A stretch of 64,000 nucleotides of DNA from DASSUW01 sp963844405 (GCA_963844405.1 CAWJNZ010000003.1:248001-312000); one strand, 5' to 3'; shown: positions 35,109-43,861, counted from the stretch's first letter. Notes: generated by a model not told the origin, from the letters alone. A program made the numbers and translations.

Positions 35109-37394
35109 GTGATCGCCCAGCACACGCCGGCGCCGGGGGGCGGCAATGCGCTGGACGCCCTCATCGACGCGGCGGCCGGGATCCTCGCTGCCGACTCGCT
35201 GAAGGACACGCTGGGGCGGATCGCCGACCACCTGCAGGCGCTGCTGCCGTTCGACGACCTGACGGTCTACGAGGTCGACGACGCCGGGATGGCGCTCCGG
35301 CCCGTGTTCGCGCTCGGCGCGTGGGTCGAGGAGATCATGTCCGAGTCGCTCTCGGTCGAGCAGGGCACCACCGGCTGGGTCGTGCGCAACCGGCGCACCC
35401 GCAACGTCCCCAACAGCCGCTTCGACACCATCAGCACGGTCGTGCCGGGCACCGAGGACGAGGACGAGGCGTTCGTCTGCGTGCCGCTGGTCGCCCACGA
35501 CCGCGTGGTCGGCACGCTGAACGTCTACCGCACCGGCAGCGACCGCGCCTTCACCGACGCCGAGGTCGCGCTCGTGGAGCGCTTCGCCACCATGGCCGCG
35601 CTCGCCTACGAGGCCGCCCGCCAGCGCGAGGACCTGCGCCGCGAGGCGGCGACCGACGGCCTCACCGGACTGCTCAACCACCGCGGCTCGCAGGAGCGGC
35701 TGCGGCGTGAGATCGAGGCGGCCGCCGCGGCCGGCGCGCCGCTCAGCGTCGCCGTCGTCGACCTCGACCACTTCAAGCGCATCAACGACTCGCACGGCCA
35801 TGCCGAGGGCGACCGGGCGCTGGCCGCCGCGGCGAGCAAGCTGCGCTCCGTCGTGCGCGCCGGCGACGCCGTCGGCCGGCTCGGCGGCGAGGAGTTCGTG
35901 CTCGTGCTGCCGGGCGTCGCCGGCGAGGCCGCGGCCGAGGCCGCCGAGCGCGCCCGCGCCGCGCTGGCCGAGGTGCAGGTCGGCCGCCGCCGCCTCGAGT
36001 GCTCGGCCGGCGTCGCGACGTTCCCCGAGGACGCCCAGACCCCCGCCGAGCTGCTCGAGCGCGCCGACGCCGCGCTCTACGCCGCCAAGCACGCCGGCCG
36101 CCGCCAGACCCGCCGCTACGACGTCAACCTCGCCGCGCGCCCCTCGCGCTCCGACGAGCGCGGCGAGGTCGAGGCGCTGCTGCGCCGCGGCGAGGGCGCG
36201 CTGCAGATGGTCTTCCAGCCCGTGCTCGAGCTCGCCACCGGCCGCATCTCCGGCTACGAGGCGCTCGCCCGCATCGACGGCGAGCCCGTCCGCCGGCCCG
36301 ACCAGTGGTTCGCCCAGGCCCATCGCTGCGGCCTCGGCGCCGAGCTCGAAGCGCTCGCGCTGCGCGCGGCGCTCGCCGTGCCCGGCCGCCCGGCCGGGAC
36401 CTTCCTGGCCCTCAACGTGAGCCCCGTCGCGCTGCTCGCACCGCCGCTCGCCGAGCTCCTGCCCGACGACCTCTCCGACGTCGTCGTCGAGCTCACCGAG
36501 CACGAGCTGTTCGCGGCCGAGGACACGCTCGAGACCTGCCTCGCCCGGCTGCGCGAGCGCGGCGCCCGCGTGGCGCTCGACGACGCCGGCGCCGGCTACG
36601 CGGGCCTGCAGCAGGTGATCCGCGTCGCCCCCGACATCCTCAAGGTCGACCGCTCGCTGGTCCACGGTGCCCACAGCGACCCGTCGCGCTACGCGCTGCT
36701 CGAGGCGCTCGTCTCGTTCGCCGGCACGACCGGCGCCGCCGTCTGCGGCGAAGGAGTGGAGGACCTCGCCGATCTGCAGGCGCTCGCCCGCCTCGACGCC
36801 ACGTACGCGCAGGGCTACGCGCTCGCGCGCCCGGCCCCGGCCTGGCCGCGCCTGAGCCCCTCGATCGCCGCCACCGCCGAGGCGCGCCAGGGCATCCGCG
36901 TCGGCAGCACGACCGTGGGCAGCGGCTCGAGCTGGGCGCGCGCGCTGGCCGAGCTCGGCGACGCCCTGGCCGACGTCGCCCACACGGACGAGCTCCCGGG
37001 CATGGGGCGGATGGTGGCGCGGCTGCTGGGCGCCGACGACGTCTCGCTGATGTGGGTGGTCGGCGACGAGCTCGAGCTCCTGTCCGACAACCACGACCCG
37101 CCGGGCGAGCGCTGGCCGCTGAGCGACTATCCCGCCACCGTCCGGCTGCTCGACACGCACGTCGCGGGCCAGGTGATCGTCGGCGACCCCGAGAGCGATC
37201 CCGACGAGATCGCCGAGCTCATCCGGCTCGGCTACGGCTCGATGCTGATGGTCCCCGTGCGAGTCGCCGGCGGTCGGCGCGCGCTCGTGGAGGTCTACCG
37301 GACCCACTCGCAGGCGTTCACGAGCACGGAGGTCGACCGCGCGCGCGTCGTCGCGCAGCAGTTCGGCCCGGTGCTGGCCCGTCTGGCGGCCTGA
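35109..37394 (+). CDS. GAF-GGDEF-EAL-GAF c-di-GMP turnover protein
   Basis: 761 residues, apparently soluble. Order: GAF (about 10-175), GGDEF cyclase (about 180-340) with active-site GGEEF at about 260 and an inhibitory RxxD (RAGD) five residues before it, EAL phosphodiesterase (about 365-600) and a second GAF (about 630-761). The EAL domain keeps YEALARI, LNVSP, VELTEHE, ALDDAGAGYAGL, LKVDRS and GEGVED, so it may be active; only the usual DDFGTG motif is altered to DDAGAG. The protein could both make and degrade c-di-GMP under control of two GAF ligands. GTG 35109 is chosen; GTG 35079 is possible. Confidence 0.88.
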   Translation: MIAQHTPAPGGGNALDALIDAAAGILAADSLKDTLGRIADHLQALLPFDDLTVYEVDDAGMALRPVFALGAWVEEIMSESLSVEQGTTGWVVRNRRTRNVPNSRFDTISTVVPGTEDEDEAFVCVPLVAHDRVVGTLNVYRTGSDRAFTDAEVALVERFATMAALAYEAARQREDLRREAATDGLTGLLNHRGSQERLRREIEAAAAAGAPLSVAVVDLDHFKRINDSHGHAEGDRALAAAASKLRSVVRAGDAVGRLGGEEFVLVLPGVAGEAAAEAAERARAALAEVQVGRRRLECSAGVATFPEDAQTPAELLERADAALYAAKHAGRRQTRRYDVNLAARPSRSDERGEVEALLRRGEGALQMVFQPVLELATGRISGYEALARIDGEPVRRPDQWFAQAHRCGLGAELEALALRAALAVPGRPAGTFLALNVSPVALLAPPLAELLPDDLSDVVVELTEHELFAAEDTLETCLARLRERGARVALDDAGAGYAGLQQVIRVAPDILKVDRSLVHGAHSDPSRYALLEALVSFAGTTGAAVCGEGVEDLADLQALARLDATYAQGYALARPAPAWPRLSPSIAATAEARQGIRVGSTTVGSGSSWARALAELGDALADVAHTDELPGMGRMVARLLGADDVSLMWVVGDELELLSDNHDPPGERWPLSDYPATVRLLDTHVAGQVIVGDPESDPDEIAELIRLGYGSMLMVPVRVAGGRRALVEVYRTHSQAFTSTEVDRARVVAQQFGPVLARLAA

Positions 37395-37395
37395 T

Positions 37396-37899
37396 TCACC
37401 CCGCCACCAGGTGCGCGGCCGACCCGTGGCCGTTGGAGGCGACGGCGGCCTCGTCGACCGGCTCGAGCTCGGCGGCGGGCGGGTTCAGCCTCCGCTCCAG
37501 CTCCCCGGTCACCACGCCGAACAGCACATGGCGCCACGCCGACTGGGCGAACGCGCGCCCGCTGCGGAACAGCGACGGCTCGACGACCGCGGTCAGCGGC
37601 CACGTCGCCAGGTGCTCGAGCAGCGCAGCCAGCGGTCCCCGCAGGGCGGGGTGGACCGGCAGGCTGGGCGCGACCTGCGCGTAGAGCGCGCCGAACACGG
37701 CGCCGTTCTGGATGTGCAAGGCCGTGCCGACGGCCTGCGCCTCGGGGCGGCCGCGGGCGACCAGGCGCCCCAGCAGCTCGGCGTCGTCGTGGTCGACGGC
37801 GAAGACGCGCCGGTCGAGCGGCTGGACGGCGAGCCACACCGCCGCGCCGATCGAGCCGGCGAGCGCGCCGCGCAGGGTGCGGGTCGGATCGAAGGCCAT
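37396..37899 (-). CDS. conserved membrane-associated protein, function unknown
   Basis: 167 residues with hydrophobic stretches LRGALAGSIGAAVWLAVQPL, ALHIQNGAVFGALYAQVAP and FAQSAWRHVLFGVVTGELE and a charged C-terminus. No named family is recognised. ATG 37899 is chosen over upstream starts because TACAGT on the minus strand (37906-37911) lies exactly 6 nt upstream, giving a leaderless transcript. Convergent with the c-di-GMP gene, divergent from the PlsC-GpsA fusion. Confidence 0.7.
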   Translation of the reverse strand: MAFDPTRTLRGALAGSIGAAVWLAVQPLDRRVFAVDHDDAELLGRLVARGRPEAQAVGTALHIQNGAVFGALYAQVAPSLPVHPALRGPLAALLEHLATWPLTAVVEPSLFRSGRAFAQSAWRHVLFGVVTGELERRLNPPAAELEPVDEAAVASNGHGSAAHLVAG

Positions 37900-37942
37900 G
37901 GCGGGACTGTAACGAGGCCCGGAGAACTGGGTACGCCTCTCT

Positions 37943-39625
37943 GTGAGGGACGACATGACCTCGGCTCGCGCCGACCACAACCGCCTGCACGCGCGCGCCC
38001 GTGAGCGCGGCGTGAACCCGATCGTGTACTGGCTCACCCGCGCGGTGTTCCAGCCGTTCGCCCATCTCTACTGGCGGCTGTCGCGCATCGGGCGCGAGCA
38101 CATCCCGACGTCGGGGCCGGTCATCTTCGCCTCCAACCACCGGTCGTTCCTCGACCCGTTCGTGATCGGCACCATCGCGCGCCGGCCGCTCTACTACGTC
38201 GCCAAGGAAGAGCTCTTCCGGCACCGCCTGTTCGGTTGGTACCTGAACTCGCTCGGGGCCTTCCCGGTCAAGCGCGGCGCCGCCGACGCCGACATGCTCG
38301 AGACCGCGCGGGCGATCCTCAACCGCGGCGACTGCGTGCTGATCTTCCCCGAGGGCACGCGCATCCGCCCAGGCGCGCTCGGCCGCCCCAAGCGCGGCCT
38401 CGGCCGCCTCGCGCTCGAGACCGGCGCGCCGATCGTGCCGGTGGCCGTGATGGGCACCGAGGCGGTCCGCAAGGGCTGGCGCATCCGCCCGCACAAGGTC
38501 CGCATCCGCATCGGCCGCCCGCTGACCTTCCCGAAGGTCGAGCAGCCCTCGCCGCAGCTCGCCGCCGCCGTCACCGACCGCGTGTGGCCGAACGTCATGC
38601 TCCAGTGGGAGTGGCTCGGCGGCCTGCCGCCGCTGCGCCGCGCCGCGGTCATCGGCGCCGGCTCGTGGGGCACCAGCGTCGCCGTCATGCTCGCCCGCGC
38701 CGGCCTCGAGGTCGACCTCGGGACGCGCTCCCACGAGCAGGCCGAGGAGCTCGCCGAGACGCGCGTCAACGAGCGCTATCTGCCGGACGTGACGCTCCCC
38801 AAGGCCGTCACGCCGATGCGCGCCGCCGACCTCCACCTCTCCCGCCACGACCTCGTCTGCTTCGCCGTCCCGGCCGCGGCGCTGCCCGCCACCGTGGCCG
38901 CGCACGCGGGCGCCATCGCCCCGCGCGCCGGCGTGCTGGTCATGTCGAAGGGCCTCGTGCCGCCGCTCGGCATGCTGCCCGCCGCCTTCGTGTCGGAGCG
39001 CGTCAACGCGTGGGCGGTCGGCGCCCTCGGCGGCCCCGCGCACGCCAAGGCCGCGCTCGACGACGGCGCGTCGCTCGTGCTCGCCACCAAGGACCCGGCG
39101 TTCGCCCGCCAGGTCGGCGACGCGCTCGCCGCCGCCGGCTTCGACGTCGCCGCCACCACCGACCTGATCGGCGTGGAGCTCGCGGGCGCCGCCAAGAACG
39201 CCGCCGCGCTGGCCGCCGCCGCGGCCGCCGGCGCGGGCCCGAACGCCGCCGGCGCCGCCGCCGGCAAGGTGTTCGCCGAGGTCGACGCCTACGCGCGCCA
39301 GGCGGGCTCGCAGCCCGAGACCTTCGCGGGCCTGGCCGGCACGGGCGACCTCGTCGCCACCGTCATGGCCTCCGGCTCCCGCAACCGCCGCGCGGGCGAG
39401 CTGCTCGCCCAGGGCATGGCCGGCGACGAGATCTGCCGCGCGCTCGGCCAGACCGCCGAGGCGGTCGACTCCGTGCCGCTGCTCGCCGCCCGCATGCGCG
39501 AGGCCGGCGTCGACGCCCCCGTGCTGGGCTCGCTGGCCGGGCTGATCGAGGGGAGGGTGGAGCCGGCGCGCTTCACCTCCTCGCTGACGGCCCCGAAGAA
39601 GAAGCCCAAGGTGCGAGCGGCTTAG
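37943..39625 (+). CDS. PlsC acyltransferase - GpsA glycerol-3-phosphate dehydrogenase fusion
   Basis: 560 residues with two enzymes in one chain. Residues 1-230: PlsC-type acyltransferase with NHRSFLD (H-x4-D, about residue 67), GAFPVKRG and FPEGTR (about 135). Residues 235-550: GpsA with NAD(P)-binding VIGAGSWGTSVAVMLARAG (about 235), NERYLPDVTLP, FAVPAAAL, GPAHAKA, the catalytic Lys in AGAAKNAAALAAA, and GTGDLVATVMASGSRNRRAGELL. GpsA reduces dihydroxyacetone phosphate to glycerol 3-phosphate; PlsC acylates lysophosphatidate to phosphatidate. A Lys-rich tail ends the protein. GTG 37943 or ATG 37955 may be the start. No frameshift or stop separates the domains. Confidence 0.92.
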   Translation: MRDDMTSARADHNRLHARARERGVNPIVYWLTRAVFQPFAHLYWRLSRIGREHIPTSGPVIFASNHRSFLDPFVIGTIARRPLYYVAKEELFRHRLFGWYLNSLGAFPVKRGAADADMLETARAILNRGDCVLIFPEGTRIRPGALGRPKRGLGRLALETGAPIVPVAVMGTEAVRKGWRIRPHKVRIRIGRPLTFPKVEQPSPQLAAAVTDRVWPNVMLQWEWLGGLPPLRRAAVIGAGSWGTSVAVMLARAGLEVDLGTRSHEQAEELAETRVNERYLPDVTLPKAVTPMRAADLHLSRHDLVCFAVPAAALPATVAAHAGAIAPRAGVLVMSKGLVPPLGMLPAAFVSERVNAWAVGALGGPAHAKAALDDGASLVLATKDPAFARQVGDALAAAGFDVAATTDLIGVELAGAAKNAAALAAAAAAGAGPNAAGAAAGKVFAEVDAYARQAGSQPETFAGLAGTGDLVATVMASGSRNRRAGELLAQGMAGDEICRALGQTAEAVDSVPLLAARMREAGVDAPVLGSLAGLIEGRVEPARFTSSLTAPKKKPKVRAA

Positions 39626-39644
39626 GGGTTAGTGTCCGTGCCGG

Positions 39645-40190
39645 ATGGAGGGCTCAACCGACAAGGCCCGGCTCGACGCGGCCTTCACGGAGCTCTACAA
39701 GGCGCACCTGCGCGACGTCTACTCGTACGCGTACTACCGGGTGGGGAACCACCACGACGCCGAGGACCTCACGGAGCAGACGTTCCTGCAGGCGTACCGG
39801 CACTTCGAGCGGGCGCAGCGCGAGTCGCAGGGCCGCCCGCTGCGGCCGTGGCTGATCCGGATCGCGCACAACCTGGCCGCCAACTACTACCGCGACCGGT
39901 CGCGCCGGCCGCAGACCTCGATCGAGGACGCGGGCTCGCTGCCGGAGCTACACACCACCGAGGCCCTGGTGGAGGACCGCGAGGACCTCAATCGAATCCT
40001 CGAGTGCGTGCAACGGCTGCCGGACGACCGCCGCGAGGCGCTGATCATGCGCTTCGCCCTGGGGATGGACAACCGCGAGATCGCGCGCGCGCTGGGGCGC
40101 ACCGACGGGGCGACCAAGGTGCTCATCCACCGCGCGATCCGTCAGCTGGAGGAACTGGTGCAGGCCGAGGCGGGTACTGAGACGGTATGA
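39645..40190 (+). CDS. ECF-type RNA polymerase sigma factor
   Basis: 181 residues. Region 2: FTELYKAHLRDVYSYAYYRVGNHHDAEDLTEQTFLQAYRHF with WLIRIAHNLAANYYRDRSRR; region 4: LPDDRREALIMRFALGMDNREIARALGRTDGATKVLIHRAIRQLEE. It recruits RNA polymerase to a specific regulon. TAGTGT sits 9 nt before the ATG. The stop overlaps the start of a small membrane protein (ATGA), the usual sigma/anti-sigma arrangement. Confidence 0.92.
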   Translation: MEGSTDKARLDAAFTELYKAHLRDVYSYAYYRVGNHHDAEDLTEQTFLQAYRHFERAQRESQGRPLRPWLIRIAHNLAANYYRDRSRRPQTSIEDAGSLPELHTTEALVEDREDLNRILECVQRLPDDRREALIMRFALGMDNREIARALGRTDGATKVLIHRAIRQLEELVQAEAGTETV

Positions 40191-40552
40191 GCGAGACGTT
40201 CGACTTCGAGATGCGGCTGCGGCAGGCGCTGGCGCCGGTCGAGCCGCCGGCCGACCTGGAGGAGCGGCTGCAGACGACGCTGGGCTCGCTCGTCGAGCTG
40301 GCCGCGGAGGAGCTCGAGGGGTGGGAGCTGCGCGCGATCAAGGACCCGCGCAACTGGCCGCGGGCCGCGCTCGGGCCGGCCGCCGCCGTGGTGATCGGCA
40401 CCGGCGCCGCCGCCGGGCTGGTGGTGCTGCGCACGCGCAAGCGCGGCCACAAGCGGCGCGCGCTGTCGCGCGGGCCGCTCGACCTCGCCGAGCGCACGCT
40501 GCGCGACGCCGGGCGCGAGGCCTTGCGCGTCTTCCGCGACGTGGCACGGTGA
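40187..40552 (+). CDS. small single-pass membrane protein, putative ECF sigma partner
   Basis: 121 residues: an acidic helical N-terminal region of about 65 (FDFEMRLRQALAPVEPPADLEERLQTTLGSLVELAAEE), one transmembrane helix (RAALGPAAAVVIGTGAAAGLVVL) and a basic C-terminal tail. It lacks the zinc-binding HxxxCxxC of ZAS anti-sigma factors, so it would be an atypical anti-sigma factor if that is its role. The only evidence for that role is the 4-nt overlap with the sigma gene. Confidence 0.7.
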   Translation: MSETFDFEMRLRQALAPVEPPADLEERLQTTLGSLVELAAEELEGWELRAIKDPRNWPRAALGPAAAVVIGTGAAAGLVVLRTRKRGHKRRALSRGPLDLAERTLRDAGREALRVFRDVAR

Positions 40553-40584
40553 TCCGCTCCGGCCCCTGATACGAAGAAGGGGCC

Positions 40585-41160
40585 ATGGGGCAAGATCTGC
40601 GCTCCCTTGCCGACGAGGACGTCATGCAGCTCGTGCGCCGCGGCGACGCCCGGGCCTTCGAGGTGATCTACGAGCGCCACTCCCCGGCCGCCTTCTCGCT
40701 CGCCTACCGGATGATGGGGACGCGCGCCGGCGCCGAGGACGTCACGCAGGACGCCTTCCTGTCGCTCTGGCGGTCGGGCGCGCGCTACGACCGCGCGCGC
40801 GGCTCGGTCCGGACGTGGGTGCTCGGCATCGTCCACCACCGCGCGATCGACGCCCTCCGCCGCGCCACCGTGCACGACCGCCGGCGCGCCGGCGACGAGG
40901 GGATCGAGGAGCGCTTCGAGGCGGCCGAGCGGACCGACGTCGAGGCGGCCCGGCGGGAGGAGGCGGGGACGGTGCGCGGCGCGCTGTCCTCGCTCCCGGC
41001 CGACCAGTCGCAGGTGATCGAGCTCGCCTACTTCGGCGGCTTCACGCACACGGAGATCGCCGACATGCTCGACGCGCCGGTGGGCACCGTGAAGGGCCGG
41101 ATGCGGCTCGGCCTCAAGAAGATGAGGGCGCAGCTGGGAGAAGGGCAGGTGGCGGTATGA
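40585..41160 (+). CDS. ECF sigma factor, SigK/SigL-like
   Basis: 191 residues. Region 2: VMQLVRRGDARAFEVIYERHSPAAFSLAYRMMGTRAGAEDVTQDAFLSLWRSGARYD; region 4: SSLPADQSQVIELAYFGGFTHTEIADMLDAPVGTVKGRMRLGLKKMRAQL. This type pairs with RskA-like anti-sigma factors, and one follows directly with an ATGA overlap. The gene starts 32 nt after the previous membrane protein, so two sigma modules are in tandem. Confidence 0.92.
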   Translation: MGQDLRSLADEDVMQLVRRGDARAFEVIYERHSPAAFSLAYRMMGTRAGAEDVTQDAFLSLWRSGARYDRARGSVRTWVLGIVHHRAIDALRRATVHDRRRAGDEGIEERFEAAERTDVEAARREEAGTVRGALSSLPADQSQVIELAYFGGFTHTEIADMLDAPVGTVKGRMRLGLKKMRAQLGEGQVAV

Positions 41161-41840
41161 ACGATCACGCGCGATGGAGCGACAGCGCCGGCGCCTACGT
41201 GCTGGGCGCGATGGCCGTGGCCGAGCGCGAGGCGTTCGAGGCGCATCTGACCACGTGCGCGACGTGCCGCGAGGAGGTCGACGAGCTGCGGCCCGCGGCC
41301 GAGGCGCTGCCGATGGCCTCCCCGCCCATGACGCCGCCGCCGGCGCTCAAGGGCCGCATCATGGCCGAGGTCGAGCGCGAGGCGGCGCTGCTGGGCGCCG
41401 CCGGTGCGGGCGCCGACCGGCCGGAGCGCGCCGAGCGCCGCCGCTTCGGCTGGCTCGGCGGCTGGCGGCTCGCCCCGGTGGCGGCCGCGCTGCTCATCGC
41501 GGGCGTGCTCGCGGGCAGCGCGCTGAGCGGGCCGGACACGCGCACGTACGCCTTCGAGGGCCAGCAGGCGCGGCTCGAGGTGGAGGGTGACAGCGCCAGG
41601 CTCGTGGCCGAGGACCTCCCCGCGCCGCCCGAGGGTCGCGTCTACGAGGTGTGGCTGATGCCGGAGGGCTCCGACACGCCGCAGCCGACCGACGTGCTGT
41701 TCATGCCGCGCGACGACGGGTCGGCCGTGGCGGCGATCCCGTCGGTCGACGGCGTCCGCCAGGTGCTCGTCACCGACGAGCCGTTCGGCGGCCGCGACGA
41801 GCCGTCCGGCAAGCTGCTGATGTCCGCTGAGCTCTCGTAA
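41157..41840 (+). CDS. RskA-like transmembrane anti-sigma factor
   Basis: 227 residues. The N-terminal anti-sigma domain carries the zinc motif (FEAHLTTCATCREEV, HxxxCxxC); one transmembrane helix lies at about 98-118 (LAPVAAALLIAGVLAGSAL); the C-terminal extracytoplasmic domain has the RskA signature (RVYEVWLMPEGSDTPQPTDVLFM). It would hold the upstream sigma factor at the membrane until cleaved. In mycobacteria such proteins are released by regulated intramembrane proteolysis; a rhomboid protease gene follows 27 nt downstream. Confidence 0.9.
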   Translation: MNDHARWSDSAGAYVLGAMAVAEREAFEAHLTTCATCREEVDELRPAAEALPMASPPMTPPPALKGRIMAEVEREAALLGAAGAGADRPERAERRRFGWLGGWRLAPVAAALLIAGVLAGSALSGPDTRTYAFEGQQARLEVEGDSARLVAEDLPAPPEGRVYEVWLMPEGSDTPQPTDVLFMPRDDGSAVAAIPSVDGVRQVLVTDEPFGGRDEPSGKLLMSAELS

Positions 41841-41867
41841 ATGGCGCGCTGCTAGCTTCAGGCGGAG

Positions 41868-42719
41868 ATGGCCGTCTGCTACCGCCACCCCGGCCGCGAG
41901 ACGGGCGTCTCGTGCTCGAACTGCGAACGACCGATCTGCCCGGACTGCATGACCGCGACGCCGGTCGGGATGCGCTGCCCGGAGTGCTCGCGGCAGAAGA
42001 CCCCGGTCCGGACGCTGCGCAACATCTACGCGCAGCCGACGGTCACCTACGTCCTGATCGGCATCAACGTCCTGCTCTACCTCGGGCTGATCGTCTCCGG
42101 CGGGCGCGGCGGCGCAGTCATGGACGACCTCAGCCTGGTCTCCATCTCCCTCAGCGACGAGGGCACGCTGAACGGCGTCTCGCAGGGCGACTACTGGCGG
42201 CTGATCACCGGCGGCTTCCTGCACAGCGTCAGCCCGATCCACATCCTGCTCAACATGTACGCCCTGTACTGGCTGGGGACGATGCTCGAGCCGGTGCTGG
42301 GGAACCTGCGGTTCGCGGCGCTGTACTTCGCCTCGCTGCTCGCGGGCTCGCTCGGCGCGCTGATGTTCGCCGAGCCCAACCGGGAGACGGTCGGCGCCTC
42401 CGGCGCGGTCTTCGGGCTGATGGCGGCGGCGTTCGTGCTCCAGCGAGCGCGCGGGGTGGACCCGTGGCGGTCGGGCCTCGGGCCGATCATCCTCATCAAC
42501 CTCGCCTTCCCGTTCTTCGCGCCGGGCCTGAACATCTCGATCGGCGGCCACGTCGGCGGCCTGGTCGGCGGGGCGATCGCGGCGTTCGCGATCGAGCGCC
42601 TGGGCGCCCTGCGCCGCGGCGACCTGCTGCCGGTGCTCGCGTGCGTCGCCATCTCGGCGATCTGCGTCGTCGCCTCGATCGCGGTGGCCTCGTCGAAGGC
42701 CGCCGAGCTGGGGTTCTAG
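41868..42719 (+). CDS. rhomboid intramembrane serine protease with N-terminal zinc ribbon
   Basis: 283 residues. Residues 4-42 form a B-box-like zinc-binding region with three Cys pairs (CSNC, CPDC, CPEC) plus His. The rhomboid core has six or more helices with HSVSPIHILLNMYALYWLG, the catalytic GASGAVFG serine and GGHVGGLVGG histidine. It cleaves transmembrane segments within the bilayer. Placed beside an RskA-like anti-sigma factor, it is a candidate for processing it (inference). TAGCTT is 9 nt before the ATG. Confidence 0.92.
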   Translation: MAVCYRHPGRETGVSCSNCERPICPDCMTATPVGMRCPECSRQKTPVRTLRNIYAQPTVTYVLIGINVLLYLGLIVSGGRGGAVMDDLSLVSISLSDEGTLNGVSQGDYWRLITGGFLHSVSPIHILLNMYALYWLGTMLEPVLGNLRFAALYFASLLAGSLGALMFAEPNRETVGASGAVFGLMAAAFVLQRARGVDPWRSGLGPIILINLAFPFFAPGLNISIGGHVGGLVGGAIAAFAIERLGALRRGDLLPVLACVAISAICVVASIAVASSKAAELGF

Positions 42720-42723
42720 GCCC

Positions 42724-43614
42724 TTAGAGCAGGACCTCGTGGAAGGGGACCGGCGCGTCGGGCAGCCGGTCGGGGTGGAGGATGTGGCCGAGCAGCTCCA
42801 GGCCTTCGACCAGCCGCGGGCCGGGGCGCGAGAAGTGGGCCGCGGCGTCGACCGCCACGATCCGGCGGGCGCCGAGCGAGGCCAGCTCGTCGCCGTAGGC
42901 CTCGGCCTCCTCGAGCGCGCGGTCGGCGTCGTAGCCGCACGGCATGACGAGGACCGTGTCCGGCTGGGCGGCTCGGACCTCGTCCCAGCTGCGCTGCTCG
43001 GAGTGCTCGCCCGCCAGCCCCAGCACGTCGTAGCCGCCGGCGTACTCGATCAGCTGCGGCGTCCAGTGGCCGGCCACGAACACCGGGTCCAGCCACTCGA
43101 GCGCGGCCACGCTCACCGGCTCGGCGGCGCGCACGGCGAGCCGCACGCGGTCGATGCGCGAGGCGGCGTCCAGCACGAGCTCGACGCCGGCGTCCTTGCT
43201 GTCGGTCGCCTGGGCGAGCGTGCGGACGTCCCCGAGCACCTCGCCCACCGTGTGCGGGTCGAGCGCGAGCACCTGCGGCTGGGAGTCCAGCCGCTCCGCC
43301 ACCGCCTGCACGTCCTCGTACGAGACCGCGCACACCGCGCACAGCGCCTGGGTGACGATCAGGTCCGGCTGCAGGCGCCGAAGCGCCTCCTCGTCGAGCT
43401 CGTAGATCGAGCGGCCCTGCTCGGTGAGGGCGCGGACGGCGCGATCGATCTCGTCCGGGGGCAGTCCCGGCCCGATGACGTCGCGCGTGACCCTGGGCAG
43501 CTCGAGCGCCTGCGGCGGATGGTCGCACTCGTGGGTCACGGCGGTAACCTCGTCACCGACGCCGAGGGCGAACAGCATCTCGGTGGCCGAGGGCACGAGC
43601 GAGACGATCCGCAT
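42724..43614 (-). CDS. cobalamin-binding periplasmic-type protein (BtuF-like) without signal peptide
   Basis: 296 residues. MRIVSLVPSATEMLFALGVGDEVTAVTHECDHPP is typical of the cobalamin/Fe-siderophore binding-protein (helical-backbone) superfamily; LKPDLI-type, VLALDPHTVGEVLGDVRTL and EWLDPVFVAGHWTPQLIEYAGG segments follow. The family normally has an export signal; here the folded domain starts at residue 1, and no permease or ATPase gene is adjacent. It may act in the cytosol or as an orphan corrinoid-binding protein. Divergent from the pterin dehydratase gene with 13 nt between starts. Confidence 0.85.
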   Translation of the reverse strand: MRIVSLVPSATEMLFALGVGDEVTAVTHECDHPPQALELPRVTRDVIGPGLPPDEIDRAVRALTEQGRSIYELDEEALRRLQPDLIVTQALCAVCAVSYEDVQAVAERLDSQPQVLALDPHTVGEVLGDVRTLAQATDSKDAGVELVLDAASRIDRVRLAVRAAEPVSVAALEWLDPVFVAGHWTPQLIEYAGGYDVLGLAGEHSEQRSWDEVRAAQPDTVLVMPCGYDADRALEEAEAYGDELASLGARRIVAVDAAAHFSRPGPRLVEGLELLGHILHPDRLPDAPVPFHEVLL

Positions 43615-43627
43615 CCCGGGAGAGGAT

Positions 43628-43861
43628 ATGAGCGAGTGGAGGCAGGAGGGCGAGGCCCTCGTCCGCGACTACAAGTTCAAGGACTTCGCCGAGGCGATGG
43701 CGTTCGTCAACCGCGTGGCCGACCTCGCCGAGGAGGCCAACCACCACCCCGACATCCTCGTCCACGGCTGGAACAACGTGCGGCTGACGCTCACGACCCA
43801 CTCGGCCGGGGGCCTGACAGAGAACGACCACGAGATGGCCCGTCGCATCGACGCCTTGTGA
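43628..43861 (+). CDS. 4a-hydroxytetrahydrobiopterin dehydratase (PCD)
   Basis: 77 residues. Contains FKDFAEAMAFVNRVADLAEEANHHPDILV and THSAGGLTENDHEMARRID, with the catalytic His pair of the pterin-4a-carbinolamine dehydratase family. It is shorter than the usual 95-110 residues because the first helix is missing. It dehydrates the hydroxylated pterin formed by aromatic amino acid hydroxylases; no hydroxylase gene is visible here. ATG 43628 has GAGAGG nearby as ribosome-binding site. Confidence 0.88.
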   Translation: MSEWRQEGEALVRDYKFKDFAEAMAFVNRVADLAEEANHHPDILVHGWNNVRLTLTTHSAGGLTENDHEMARRIDAL

